DNA of 64,000 nt, from NCBI RefSeq assembly GCF_932274485.2, contig NC_065887.2, forward strand, positions 15,596,001 to 15,660,000, in the 5' to 3' direction. The DNA comes from Patella vulgata. Taxonomy: Eukaryota; Mollusca; Gastropoda; Patellidae. A program made the position numbers and the translations under genes. Below are positions 10,906-22,800 of this stretch, in pieces; position 1 is the first letter of the stretch; every line of letters begins with the position of its first letter. The notes below the pieces were generated by a model, which saw only the letters and a program-made list of their open reading frames with translations, was not told where the DNA came from and did no database searches.

Positions 10906-13248
10906 CTGTACAGGTTAAAGACACCCTTACTGTAGGCAAATCGCGGGTAAGTTAAAAATTGCATATTTCTTGTGTCCCAAATGCCCAACAGGTTGATCAT
11001 AGGTAGTATATACAGACACAATTAAAATTCTTTAAAGCTTACTTGACAATTGACGTGTATATATTATATTTATAAGTATAAATGACTAGTTAAGCGGGGG
11101 GGGGGGGGGCGCAAAAAATATAAATGTTTCTAAATCATCATACCACGCGCTGAGCTTTTCGGAGTCGTACCTAAAATCATCTAAACTCGACCCCCCCCCC
11201 CCAAAAAAAAAAACAAAAAAAAACCGCCCCACCCAACAACATAAATTAATAATGTTTGGTGAAATACGTTATCAGTTCAAATGGAACGGCAGTCGTTTAC
11301 GACTGCTTAGCTCATTCTAAGCGTTTTTTTTTGTTTTTTATTTATTTATTTATTTATTTTTTTGTCGCTTGTCAACCAGCCTTTAGCAATTATTTCCGCA
11401 TAGTCTTGTAAGATAAGTTTTTATTTGTTCATTACAAAATGACACCCGAAACAATAGGGTAAACTACTCGTGTACTGATTATAAAATGTTAATTGTGTTT
11501 TAAATATTAGACATTAGGATCCTATAGGTTCATGGCAAAAAGAAAATGACCAATATTGATTGAAATTGACCAATATTAGATTATAATTCGTGTTTTTAAT
11601 TTGGAATATTATTGAAAATATCGTACTGGATGACAAGATAATATCACGGGCCTTATAATAAGGTCCAGAATCATATGCACAAATTTTGACAAATAAATAT
11701 CTTGTGATTTGTATTGTTGTTAAATTATGAGTTAAAGCGAGAATTTCAAATTTTCTAAGAAAGTCAAAACATAATTATTTCTATGTCTTTTGCTCAATAG
11801 GTTATCAAATCACTTTGATACGATCATGGGAATTATTTCCCACCCTTAAAAATCTATGACACTGGAAATAACAACACAATTACCTCCCCTGTTTTGCTAT
11901 TAACAACATGGGGCAGCCATTTTCCAACGTTGGAATTTGAAGTTAAAAATGATATTTTTGCCAATTTCTCAGCTGGCAATAGTGAATTATAGGATTAACA
12001 GGATTATTCTTTAACAAGGTAAGACTGTTTATGGATACCATCTATTTTAAGCCTTTATTTATATACATTTAAAAATGTAACTTGAAAATTTGCAATTGCA
12101 ACTTTAAATTGCGATTCTCTATCTTGGCGTTCTTCTTTAAAAAATAGATAAAAACAAAATTACTTATACGGTATTTCATTTTTCTTTCATATCCTTTCCT
12201 TCCCTTTCTTAGATCTATGCTTTGTTTGCACATGACATTTTTTATGTTCAAGTCTGTGTGACAAATAAAAAGCCTTCGCTTTGAATGAAGGAACAGCCCA
12301 CTGTCAAAAGGAAGAAGATCGGTGGTGAACGTGAATTTTCGGAAAACATCGGCTACTTCCGGTATTTGCGTATTGGAGCGGAAAAAAAGATCATGGATAA
12401 TTCGTCGATAGCCTTGCAATAATGACAGATAACGGTTCATAAGACCAGTCCATCGATTTAAGGAAGGGTGGGTATAATTGATAAATATTACGATATTGCA
12501 TGATTAAAATTCTAGGAACATTGGTGTTGAATTTACTCTATTATATGAACGAGGAGTTTTGACGTTCTGCTTTGTCTACACGAAATGTTGTGGTGAAAAT
12601 ATCAACAAAGCAGTTTGCGAATGTCTGGTTCAAGATATGACGTCTGCAATAATAATAGTGTCTATGTCTATCGTTTAAGCTTATGTCTAGCCAGTTATGA
12701 TACGGCCATTTATATATTCATTGGTAAATATTGAACTGATGTAAATAGCCTATTTATTTGTTATCATTTGGTTAGAATTAGGCCTCAGTAGACTGTATAT
12801 TATTGACTATTGACTTTGTATATTGTAGGCCCTATTGTGTGATACTGATAGGCTATAATTAGGCTATCACTATTCATTTATTGCTGGGAAATATACTGTC
12901 TGATGTCAACTGCCATTTCTTTGTTTGCCTTTTTCTGAAATTATTTTAACATGAATCAAATACATGTTTTTTTGTTTTTGTTTATTAATTTTTATTTTAA
13001 TGCTTTCTTGTTTCTTTTTGTGTACCGTAATCTTTAAAAATGGACACAACCTCTTTGGGATATATGGAATTGTTTTAAGAAATGGGTATATTTCTACATT
13101 TAATTTTAAGAATTAACATAGACAGATACATGTTGACCCAGTCTTTGGATAGATTTTGTGTTCAATTAAATGGAATTGAACATTGTTTTGGGTCATTTTG
13201 ATACCTGTACCGTACTATTCTGCAAGATAGGCTATAGTTATTTTTTTT
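10906..13248. other. Intergenic, homopolymer runs; possible promoter region at 12.3-12.45 kb
   Basis: Poly-G, poly-C and poly-A runs lie at about 11096-11225. At 12069-12440 the minus strand has a 123-codon open frame (start MNRYLSLLQGYRR) that I do not recognise. Only its first half has protein-like composition, and ACTTCCGGT, an ETS-like site, lies inside. It might be a first exon of a minus-strand gene, but this is weak. Nothing else is seen. Confidence 0.3.
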
Positions 13249-13628
13249 TATTAAAGCGGCATTATTCAAGAGCTCAATTTGCCTATTGCACGTCTTTCTT
13301 TTGGCCTTAAATGGTATATAAATTATTTAACATGACAAGACCATAATCAACTCTTGTTGTCATTGTATTACCCAGATTTTAAGTAGATTAGAACGGTTTG
13401 GCCATTTAATGACTTAATTTAAACATGGAGAAGCGAGGCTAAGACTCAAATAACCAGCACCATGGTTATGATAATAAACAATCCGTGCATACATCTTGAC
13501 AAAACAACAAACAGTGATTAATTTGAATGAAATTTTCAATATATTCATTTTGCATTATCTATTTTTGAACTATTATAGCAAGAACAGCCGGCTCTTTATC
13601 TAAATCTTACATAATATATCTTTAAAAT
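13249..13628. mobile_element. MITE family E, copy 1
   Basis: The ends are inverted: TTAAAGCGGCATTATTCAAG on the left and TTACATAATATATCTTTAAA on the right. The interior has TTTGGCCTTAAATGG, GAAGCGAGGCTAAG and TTGAACTATTATAGCAAGAA, shared with the copies near 14.9, 22.5, 38.8, 48.9 and 51.3 kb. Confidence 0.7.
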
Positions 13629-14052
13629 ACTACACTGAGTCTTTGACATGAATTTTTGAGGTAAAAGGTTTATTCATGCATATCCAGGCTTACACGCAGA
13701 CTACATACGCTACTTATATATATTCCTTTTATTGTTGTTAGACTTTGTCGTAAACGTTCATGTAAGGTCTAACTTCCAACGAGTTGCAAAAGTATACATG
13801 TAGCATCTAAAACCTCTTAACGTTATTGTTTGTATACAAATTGTACTCATTTGGTCATAGTTGGCATATTTGATTATTGCGAAAATATATTATTATTTGA
13901 TATGAAACAGATGATGCTTCAACCTGTATCCGTCGTAGCCTTTATGATTGTCAATCAAGGATGTTTAGGATACCCAACCTTTTCAGCCATGAGGGCCCAA
14001 TGGCCACAACCTTAAAGGACAGAAAAAATCAGTTAAAATCACAAATGTAGCA
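13629..14052. other. Intergenic, nothing recognised
   Basis: AT-rich sequence. The 61-codon open frame inside has no recognisable content. Confidence 0.4.
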
Positions 14053-14429
14053 CAATCTCATTAAAACACATCCTATTTCGTTTCATTTTTTATAGTTTAA
14101 AATTTCATTTTACTTGTCTTTACTACACAAGGATCTAGAAGAGTTGTTATATAATGTAGGTGTTCTAGATAATGTGAGGATTTAGTCTATGAAACGGTCT
14201 GTTGCTGCGACTTCTTGGCGTGCCATGCATGGAACTGTGGGTAAACCACTAGAAATGCCAAAGCTGATTGATTAATCAATGTCTGACGTCATAGGGTCAA
14301 AAGCCTCTCATACGACCCCTGACACGAACTTCGAGTACAACTTTTTATATCTTCATGTAGTGTAGGCCATCGAAAGTATAAAAAAACGATACGAAATATA
14401 CAATGTAGATCTGTATTTTAATCAGATTG
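14053..14429 (-). mobile_element. MITE family A, copy 2
   Basis: A reverse-oriented copy bounded by CAATCTCATTAAAACACATC and TGTATTTTAATCAGATTG. It contains the shared CTGACGTCATAGGGTCA core. Confidence 0.8.
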
Positions 14430-15174
14430 AAAGTACCAGTAACAATCATAAATGATTACTGGTAGTGATAATGAATTTTATTATTAAAAATTGAACTGAA
14501 GTTTTGATCAGAAATAGCCGTTATTTGCCTAGTTCCTTTAGGAACGGTGTCTAATCGGACTATGTCTACTCACTCTTCCTATTCATCCTTATTAAGCTGC
14601 AATATGAAAATACCGCTTTATCCCCCCCCCCACCTGTGTTCTAAGGCTATTTTAGAATCCTTACAGCTATTTTTCACTGTGATTCTTCTTGGTTTGAAAA
14701 AAGGAATCATTTCTAGCCACATCTGAGTCTTACACAAATTTATAATAATTTGACACTATTTTCAAGTAGAATTTTGCGATTCAGCCACAAACCTGTGACC
14801 ACTAGGGTTTCATAATGGCAGACCAATTTAAACATATTTTGTTTATACTAAATCTGCCTATTATACGGGTTTTTATTTTGGCTTCAAAAAAGGTTACCGG
14901 GTACCATATAGAAATTATTATTTAGACATTTGTTTATATGTATTCATATGACAAGCCTGTAATCAACTCTATATCTAGACTGTCGGATGGTGCAGGTGTA
15001 AATGGATTAAAATAGGATAGCCATTTAATGATTCAGTTAAAAAATGGGGAAGCGAGGCTGAGCCTTTATTAACAAATAAGGTTGCTACGATAATAAACAA
15101 TCTATGTCAAAACTTCAAACAATGATAACATCGTTCTGAATGAAGTAATTTGAATCCAATGGTTAAAGGGTTAA
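14430..15174. other. Intergenic; degraded MITE E at about 14845-15160
   Basis: The second half matches family E (TGACAAGCCTGTAATCAACTC, GGGGAAGCGAGGCTGAG). The first half has no recognised feature. Confidence 0.55.
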
Positions 15175-15445
15175 GCGAGACACTGGGCGATTGAGTGGTC
15201 TAAGATATATGTGCACATCAGATCAGTAAGGTCTTGCACGGTTTTGATCCCACAACTATGCGCAAAAAGGAGAGTACAGTGGTCTTCCCAGCCTCATGGT
15301 TTTTCTCTGGGTCCTCCTGTTTCCTCCCACAGGTAAGACCCTTAGGCTCAAGTGAATTGTTAAAATCAAATTATGTCATCCGTTAGTCCCGAAATGGCCT
15401 CGTTTGTGTCGAGTGGAGGTAAATACATGTACTCTCTCTCGCCTC
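15175..15445 (+). mobile_element. SINE family B, degraded
   Basis: It keeps a B-box-like GGTTTTGATCCCACA, the GGGTCCTCCTGTTTCCTCCC body and the TTAGTCCCGAAATGGCCT segment. Confidence 0.7.
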
Positions 15446-16107
15446 TTCACGTATCAGGTTTTCCAGTTTTTCTGATCAATCTATAACTTTAAGTTGAGTT
15501 AGAGCCGTGAGGATACATGTATACTATAAGCTTACTGGTTATTTGATTACAATATTTGCTTTGTATTTATTGAAACAAAGAATTCTGTCTGGATTTAAAA
15601 ATGGATAGCGGATGATACACTGTATGTACATGTATAGGTCACTGTGCAAGCAACCTAGAATAATGCTTGACATACATGTAGAAGAATATGCCAATATTCC
15701 TGTAAACGTCAGAAATTGTAATTAAAGTTCTCCAAATCAAAGGGATTGAAAACTCGGCATCTAAGCAACATATAGCCCGGTTGAGATTTAAAAAATACAA
15801 TGTAATCGGAAGAAATCAAAATTACCAGTCCTTTATACATGTTTTTAGTTCATTTTCTGTATTTTGGTGGGAAGAGTTTGGAAACTCAGCATGTAGCCAG
15901 GTCCAGATTTCCAAAAATACCACATAAATTGTGTTGAGCATTAATTGCTTGTATTGGAATAAAAGAGTGATCTGTTCTATTTCTAGGCTAAATCATAGTT
16001 AATGATTTATACAAGTATGGCTCTAATATAAATTCTCTTTAAAGTGGCGAGCAGTATAATTGTTGTGGAATTTGGTCAATGTCAATAATTTGTTTTTTTT
16101 TTAAATG
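15446..16107. other. Intergenic, nothing recognised
   Basis: AT-rich with many ACATGTA words. An imperfect direct repeat around 15740-15915 (GAAAACTCGGCATCTAAGC and GGAAACTCAGCATGTAGCC) suggests an old duplication. Confidence 0.4.
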
Positions 16108-16330
16108 TGGGGTAGCGTGGCTGAATAATCATGTGCACTTTAGATCATATGGCCTGTCATTGAGTCAAGTGGTGTGGTTTCGATCCTGTCCTCGAACCTG
16201 CTTGACCTTGTGGGTGTTTTCCAGGTCCTTTAGTCTCCTACACCACTGTTAATAAATGTTAAAAAAGCCCTATATGCAAGCAAATTATTGAAATGATATT
16301 ATACCGTATGTTTTAATCACAAAATGACAA
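16108..16330 (+). mobile_element. SINE family B, degraded
   Basis: Recognised from GGCCTGTCATTGAGTCAAGT, GGTTTCGATCCTG and CTTGTGGGTGTTTTCCAGG. Confidence 0.65.
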
Positions 16331-16349
16331 TCAGAATCCAGCCTCGAGA

Positions 16350-16570
16350 AATGAAATGGGATTTACTGTCCAGTCTGTCCTACTGACTACTGTTCTTCTC
16401 CGACTGGGCTATTGAAGATGGGCATATGCCATACAGTGTGCTATGGGGGAGATTTTGCCCAGATAGTGGCAATATGGCTTACTCTTATATAAAATTCCAA
16501 CTGCCAAGGGATCTTTTTTGTGCACGCCAATGAAGACACGTCGTGTAGATGTAGTGAGCCAGTACCATAC
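16350..16570 (-). mobile_element. SINE family C, truncated
   Basis: A reverse-oriented copy with CCATACAGTGTGCTATGGGG and CCAACTGCCAAGGGATCTTT. The tRNA-like end is lost. Confidence 0.7.
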
Positions 16571-16705
16571 TTGGCTCTGGAAATAATTTATACAATTTTT
16601 GAACCAGGATCTGGGCTGGCTGCATACAATCATGTTCTTGGGGCAATGCTCTTCAAAGAAAATAGCCTAAGGCTCTGCCTATTCGAATACGATCAGCAGT
16701 AAACT

Positions 16706-16912
16706 CAATCTGATTAAAACACAGATCCTTCGTTTCGTTTTTTATAGTTCAAAATTTCATTTGACTTATCTTTACTACACTAAGATATAGAAGAGTTGTT
16801 ACATATACATGTATTTATAACCTGCATTCTGGATGATGCTAGTTTTTGGTGTGAAGAACTGTGGGTAACCCACTAGAAACACTGTATATTAGATCTGTAT
16901 TTTAATCAGATT
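16706..16912 (-). mobile_element. MITE family A, copy 3, internally deleted
   Basis: It has both end repeats (CAATCTGATTAAAACACAG and GTATTTTAATCAGATT) but is only about 207 bp long, having lost the centre. Confidence 0.75.
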
Positions 16913-17774
16913 ACAGGAAACTTGCCTTGCTTGTTCTTTGGACAATTGTGCATAAGGTCATCAACAAACTGACTGAATCGTGCAATCCACAACATGTCTT
17001 AACTTAAATTTTAAATTTATTTGAAAATTCTAAATTCATATACATTCATGATTTACAATTAGTGACATTCATAATCAAAAGTTAAAGTTATTAATGTGGA
17101 GAAATTTGTCTGGTTTGCATGGACTCGTTGGCTCTTTAATTTATCATTACAGATAATATGTACATGTATTTGATAATAGCCTAAGGCTTTACTGGTCCAG
17201 ACTACATGCGATATAGTTTATAAATACATAATAGGATTATATTCGTCGACTAATAATCTTTACCAAAGAACAAAATTGATCAGAGTTTGTTATACAGCCA
17301 GTCAGTGATGATGTAAAAACCATTGTTATTTTTTATAGAATAATAAAGAGAGAAAATTAAGTTTTGGTAGACTTTGTTTGATTAGGTAAGTAGCTTACAT
17401 GTAACTAATTTTAATCTCATTTCGATTTTTATGGATAAATTGATTGGAAGTACCGGTATGTGTTGGCTTTTGTTTGATAAAAAACAAATTGCTACTGTTT
17501 TAAAGGGGCTGCTGCAAGCTCCTAGTGCTGGCACGATATAATGTTGAATCGATATATCGTGATTCGCATTCTCACAATTCGCGTATTGAATCGTGAGACA
17601 CTGAATGGATGTATCGTGATTCTTTTATATGGGTACACTACAAACAGTCTTGTTCCTTATTTTGATCCACATCAATATTGTGATATAAACTTATTTCTTC
17701 AACATCAGCAGGACTAGAAATATCAATTATTCATTTACCGGTATCCTGTTGTTGTCTTGGTAAATATTGACCTA
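16913..17774. other. Intergenic, nothing recognised
   Basis: AT-rich sequence. At 17530-17620 a short stretch repeats ATCGTGATTC- and GAATCGTGA-type words in both orientations. No gene was seen. Confidence 0.4.
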
Positions 17775-17845
17775 GGCCCGTATTCAAAGGATATCTTTAG
17801 ATTAAGATAGTCACTTAACTACCGGTACTAGATTTCACTTAAATA

Positions 17846-18935
17846 TACTATTCAAAAAAAGTAGGGGATATTTGATTTTGGGTGCATAATACTAAAATAT
17901 GCAAATGACTACGAAAAAAGTCACTATAGAACCTAACAGAAGAAACATTTCCAGTTACATGTGACGCCCAAACGCACCAATAGCTACCGCATGGAATGCA
18001 GGTGATGCTTGGGATCATCATGGGGGTCCAACCCAAGATTTGCACGACTCTGACTTTGAATGTTACAGTCATTGTGGCATTGAATTCCAGGGTGGAAACA
18101 TCAGTTTAATTGTTTTAGTGACCAGAAAACAAATTTTGATATGCGTCGGCTTACCCAAAATGAAAGGTTACGTGCCCTTGGCATGCTACAGATCGGCACA
18201 ACACAGGCGGTTGTGGCGCGGACGATGAATGTTTCTCAGTCTGTCATAAGCAGGCTATGGTCCAGATACCGTGATACACAATCTGTACAGGACAGACCAC
18301 GCTCAGGTCGACCAAGGGCGACAACTCAAGCCCAGGATCGATTTATCCGTACCTTGGCCTTGAGAAATCGTGTCATCACAGCAAATCAGATCAGCGCTCG
18401 TCTTCAAACAGACACTGGTGTGAGAGTGAGTGGCCAGACGATTCGGAATCGACTGCATAGGGGTCACCTTCGCGCCCGACGTCCTCGCGTGATCCCTTGT
18501 TTGAGAGATCATCACATTCAGGCAAGACGTCGTTGGTGTAGGGATCGTCAACACTGGGATAATCGACGCTGGAGCAATGTGATGTTTTCAGATGAGTCAA
18601 GGTTCACTGTTGATTTTTTGGACAGACGTAGGAGGGTGTGGCGTCGTCGAAACGAGCGCTTCCAAGACGTTAATGTCATCAGACATGATCGATTTGGGGG
18701 TGGTTCTGTTATGGTGTGGGGAGGCATCACTGTTGCTGGAAGAACGGCTTTACATGTTGTTGCAGGGCGTGTTACAGGCCAGTACTACCGGGACAACATC
18801 TTGGCAGTCCATGTTGTGCTGTTCGCACGACGTCATGGCCGCCGTTTCATCTTCCATTTGTTTCTTCGTCAGTTTCATTAGGTGACTTTAATAACACTTA
18901 AAAATCAAATATCCCCTACTTTTTTTGAATAGTAT
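17846..18935 (+). mobile_element. Tc1/mariner element, 442-bp internal deletion
   Basis: The terminal repeats TACTATTC...GAATAGTA are flanked by TA on both sides. Compared with the 3233-4464 copy, 442 bp are missing near the 3' part, joined at a shared CA. It is 1090 bp long; with the deletion restored it would be 1532 bp, the same as for the other copy, so both come from one parent family. Confidence 0.92.
18141..18881 (+). pseudogene. Tc1 transposase lacking the C-terminal catalytic part
   Basis: The 246-residue frame keeps the N-terminal paired helix-turn-helix region (QNERLRALGMLQIGTTQAVV, VISRLWSRYRDT, GRPRATT, VRVSGQTIRNRL) and the first catalytic Asp (FSDESRF). After RRFIF it runs into the 3' non-coding part (HLFLRQFH), so the second Asp and the Glu are lost. 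It could still bind DNA but not cut it. Confidence 0.9.
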
Positions 18936-20329
18936 ATATGTAACTTCCTGTAAGTTAAGGGTAAGTGGTATTCAAAGGCAATGTTAAGTATAAAATTTTC
19001 CCTTAAGTTAAGCTGCCTTAACTTTTAAGTGTTTAGTCTTTTAGCGGTATTCAAAGGCCAGTTTAAGTGAGAAAAATCCACTTAACTTTAAGTGACCTAT
19101 GGGAGGTACCTTAAAGTTAAGCGAACTTATAATGACTTCTTTAACCGGAGTACACAGTGTAGTAGCAGGCCCGTAATGGCGATTTTAAAGGTTAGGGGAT
19201 TGAGATTGAACAAAGACAATGTCGCCGAGCGTAGCTGGCCTCAAACTTTTTTTTTCATCGACAGCTTTGATGTTGTAGTGACATACATGTAATAGTGTAT
19301 AAGGTTACTATCACCGAGATGGTCATGGATATATTTCTTTCCGATCATTTTATCCTTTTCGTATTGCTCATTCATGTTTTCCGGTACGGTCTTATAAAGT
19401 TTAATGCGCTAAAATTTGACACTGTGTTGACTGTTGATATTCCATTGTAGATTCCGACAAATATTTATACTACCATGAGAAATAAGGCCTGATTTATTTT
19501 TTACAAATTTTCCCATATCCATATATGAAGTTAGCTGTGAATTGAATTATTGTCACCAATGTATTACAATTAATTTCTTGTACATATTACTTATTGCGTT
19601 TTAATCGGTATTCTGCAGGTAGAAACTAACGTCAATTGCATCTTTCGTATACACAATGTACCATCAACGCCGCAAGGCGATTGGGATTCTAAAGAGTAGC
19701 TCTGACCGAATTTCTATAAATTTCTCAAATGATAAATTGATAAAAAGCATTGAATGATGTTTTCAGCCTAACTTTAAAGCCAAAAGTCCCTGTGTATAAT
19801 TGCTAAGATGTTGTTTTATATTCGTTGTATACATTTTTAAAATAATAAAATTTACAATATCCGCCATTATACTACCACTATTCGATAACTTCAATAGAAA
19901 TCTATTGAAATTGAATTTTCTATAAAAATCTACCAGTCTAGTATGACTATAGTGGTGCTTTTAACTGGACATAAACTAGCGTGAGAAGTGAGAATTTCAT
20001 GATTTTTGACAATTGTAGGTATTCCATCGGTTAGAAATTCATGCTTTTTGACGATTGCGGGTATTCCATAATTTAAGTGTAGAGTTAAGTTTTTCACATA
20101 GCCAAGGAAATGTAACATACAGCCTTTGAATACTGATTTAAGGTAACACAGTTAAGTGGAAAAATTAAGTATATTTACTCAACTTTAAGAAAACCTTTGA
20201 ATACAGGCCCTGGTTATGAAATGTGATACGAATTGTATCGTAGCACCTGAATCGCAATGCTTCTCGTATCGTGACTGCAGTGGCAATACGCAGCACTAAG
20301 AGCTACATATACATGCATTACAATCAGCC

Positions 20330-20770
20330 ATAGTGGAGCCACAGTGGCTCAATGAGTACTGAGCTAGCGCTAGCTCACTAATCGGTTCGATCTCGGTATT
20401 ACATATTACAATTACAATTAGCCATAGTGGAGCCGCAGTGGCTCAATGACTACTGAGCTAGCTCACTAATCAGTTCGATCCCGGTGTGGGCCATTATAGT
20501 TTACTGTGATTCTCCATTTTGATTTTCTCATGTCAGTGGTGCAGGACAAAGGGCCTGGCAAGGACAGTGTCTAGTCATTCGGATAGGATAAAAATCCAAG
20601 GTTCTGTGTGCAGGCTGCCGTGCATGTAACAGAACACTTGACAGTTGTCTGGGCAAAAATTTCCTTTATAGCATAGCACACTGTCCGGCATGCATGGCCA
20701 TCTATGTCGGTTTTCATTAACCGAGTTGCCAGTTGGTGCAGTAGGACCTTTAACCCAATTTCATTTCACC
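20330..20770 (+). mobile_element. SINE family C with duplicated tRNA-like head
   Basis: The head (CATAGTGGAGCCACAGTGGC...GTTCGATC) occurs twice in tandem at about 20325-20395 and 20410-20485, followed by one body and an ATTTCATTTCA end. Confidence 0.7.
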
Positions 20771-22454
20771 AGACATAGTCCTGCAGCAGGTTTTACAAGT
20801 CTCAGTTATTCCGTCTTTAATCTCATTAGACAAGAGTCGTCCACTGAAATCATACAATGTATGATGACTGGTTACTGACATGGTTTCAAGGGCCTGTTTC
20901 ACATACATATGTACATATGGTTCAATTCATTTAGTCTCAGACCAGACCTTTTACAAAATTACCTAATTTACTTTTACTTATTTATACAGTATGTATCTAA
21001 TGTCTATTAGCTTTTAATCACAAGATAATTTAGTTGACATCACCGATAAAATTATAGACATTATTCTAAACAGTCTCTATCATTCAGACGAATATTATGA
21101 ATCGTCAACATTTGAGCATATACATGTATATTAAGTCATTGGGAGAACTCAAAGAGCGTGATGAGGGAGGTAAATAGCCCCAATACAAAATGGCGACACT
21201 CACGGAATCATTTTCAAGCATTGACGTTTCAGACAAATGTATTTGCATTGCCTGTTCAGCATCCATGATTTTTGTCTTTTTAAGGGTGTGACATCTATGG
21301 ATTTTATTTATTTTAATTCATTGTCACTTAAAGGAGCTAAATCGATTATATTAGGGACCTAGAAATTGACACAAATGGTCCGCCACGCATATAATAATGT
21401 AATATGTAAACTGATTAACATTCAATCGTTTCCGTTTTTACTCAATCGAATGGCAATCTCTAGCATCTGGTTATTCTAGTCTACACATATAGTATTTATT
21501 GCACATGCTCTACAGTACATGATTCGTGTAGGTACATGTACCAATGATTATATGTTTATTTTGTCTTAAATATCGGATATCAGAAGCCCATCTTTTCCCC
21601 CGTAAGATCACAACATCAATGTTGACTTAAATTGACAAATAATTTGTGTTTTCATTGTGGAAGACTTTGGATGATATTGAGTTAGAGACTTAGCTTCTTT
21701 ATAGGAATGTAATTGTAAACTAAAAAGTTCCATTGCCCATGCATAACTGGGAGTTTATGTGGTTGATTATCCAGTCACGTTTCTTCAAATGTGGACAGTT
21801 AACCCAGACCCTGAAGGTACATGTAATGAAGTGTTGGAAATATTTAATTACTGGGTAAGCGAGAAGAGTTTGGTTGTTAATTACATGTAGGCTGTGTGCA
21901 TCCCTCACTCACTGCAATACTTATGATGAAACTGGAGTTGAGTTATTTACGTTGGCTTATTAGAGTATGTCACTATACTTACTAGTGTAGTTCATTATTA
22001 TGTAAACTCACACACACACACCAGTACTTTATATTAAATAACTTCTAAAAATAGCTTTACGACTTAAGTGTTTTGAAATAGAAAAATTTGAACTTTATCA
22101 GTATATTGATGAACTCTCTATAAATAAGTGGCTGCAAGTTTAACATCGAACTTATGTGCAAATTCCAAAGGGCTAAAATGTATTCAGAATTATCGTTTAA
22201 TACATTGTACAGGTATTCAATAAATTTATTGGAGTCTAGCCAGCCTTCTTACGTCAGTGTTTGGTTTTAAAAAGGGCGATGGTCGGTTTACACAATGTAA
22301 CTTTATAAAGTCACTGATGTGGATGGTCGGTTTATTATACAATGTAACTTTAAAGTCATTGATTGTTGTTTGCATTTTCTGGACAATATCTACTATTTCA
22401 CAGCTTAATCTATGCTAAAATGGGTACACCCAGATTGATTATACATGTATAACA
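20771..22454. other. Intergenic; MITE family F at about 21328-21705
   Basis: The element ends are CTTAAAGGAGCTAAATCG and GAGACTTAGCTTCTTTATA, inverted. Its interior matches 47632-48150 in the opposite orientation. At 22255-22375 a GATGGTCGGTTTA...AATGTAACTTTA segment is tandemly doubled. No gene was seen. Confidence 0.5.
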
Positions 22455-22800
22455 TTTAAAGATACATTATGTAAGATTTAAATAAAGAGCTAATTCTTGC
22501 TATAATAGTTCGAAAATAGATAATGTAAAATGAATAATTTGAAAATTTCATTAAAATTACTCTATTGCAAGACGTGTGCAATAATTTCAACCACCTTACT
22601 GGTTCTTCGAAGCTAAGTCTCGCTCCTCCATTTTTAGATTAAATCAAAATATGGCTGAACTGTTCTAATCTATTTATTATCGGAGAAATCTGATGCCATC
22701 GAGAGTTGATTATGGCCTGGATCAGTTAATTAATCTCTAATTAATAATTTAGAAAGCATTTCAGGCCTAAAGAAAGACCTGCAATAGAAAGATACATTCA
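22455..22800. mobile_element. MITE family E
   Basis: It starts TTTAAAGATACATTATGTAA and holds the CTATAATAGTTCGAAAATAG, CTAAGTCTCGCTCC and GAGTTGATTATGGCC words of the family. Confidence 0.7.

Larger units (their letters stand above)
17775..20211. mobile_element. Nested TIR element(s) with GGCCCGTATTCAAAGG ends, hosting a Tc1
   Basis: GGCCCGTATTCAAAGG at the left and CCTTTGAATACAGGCCC at the right form an inverted pair. Inside, GTATTCAAAGGC recurs near 18970 and 19047, and TTGAATACTGATTTAAGG near 20130, among many ACTTAA/TTAAGT words. This suggests several related MITEs inserted in or next to each other. The Tc1 copy at 17846 lies inside. No target duplication could be assigned with certainty. 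Confidence 0.5.
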
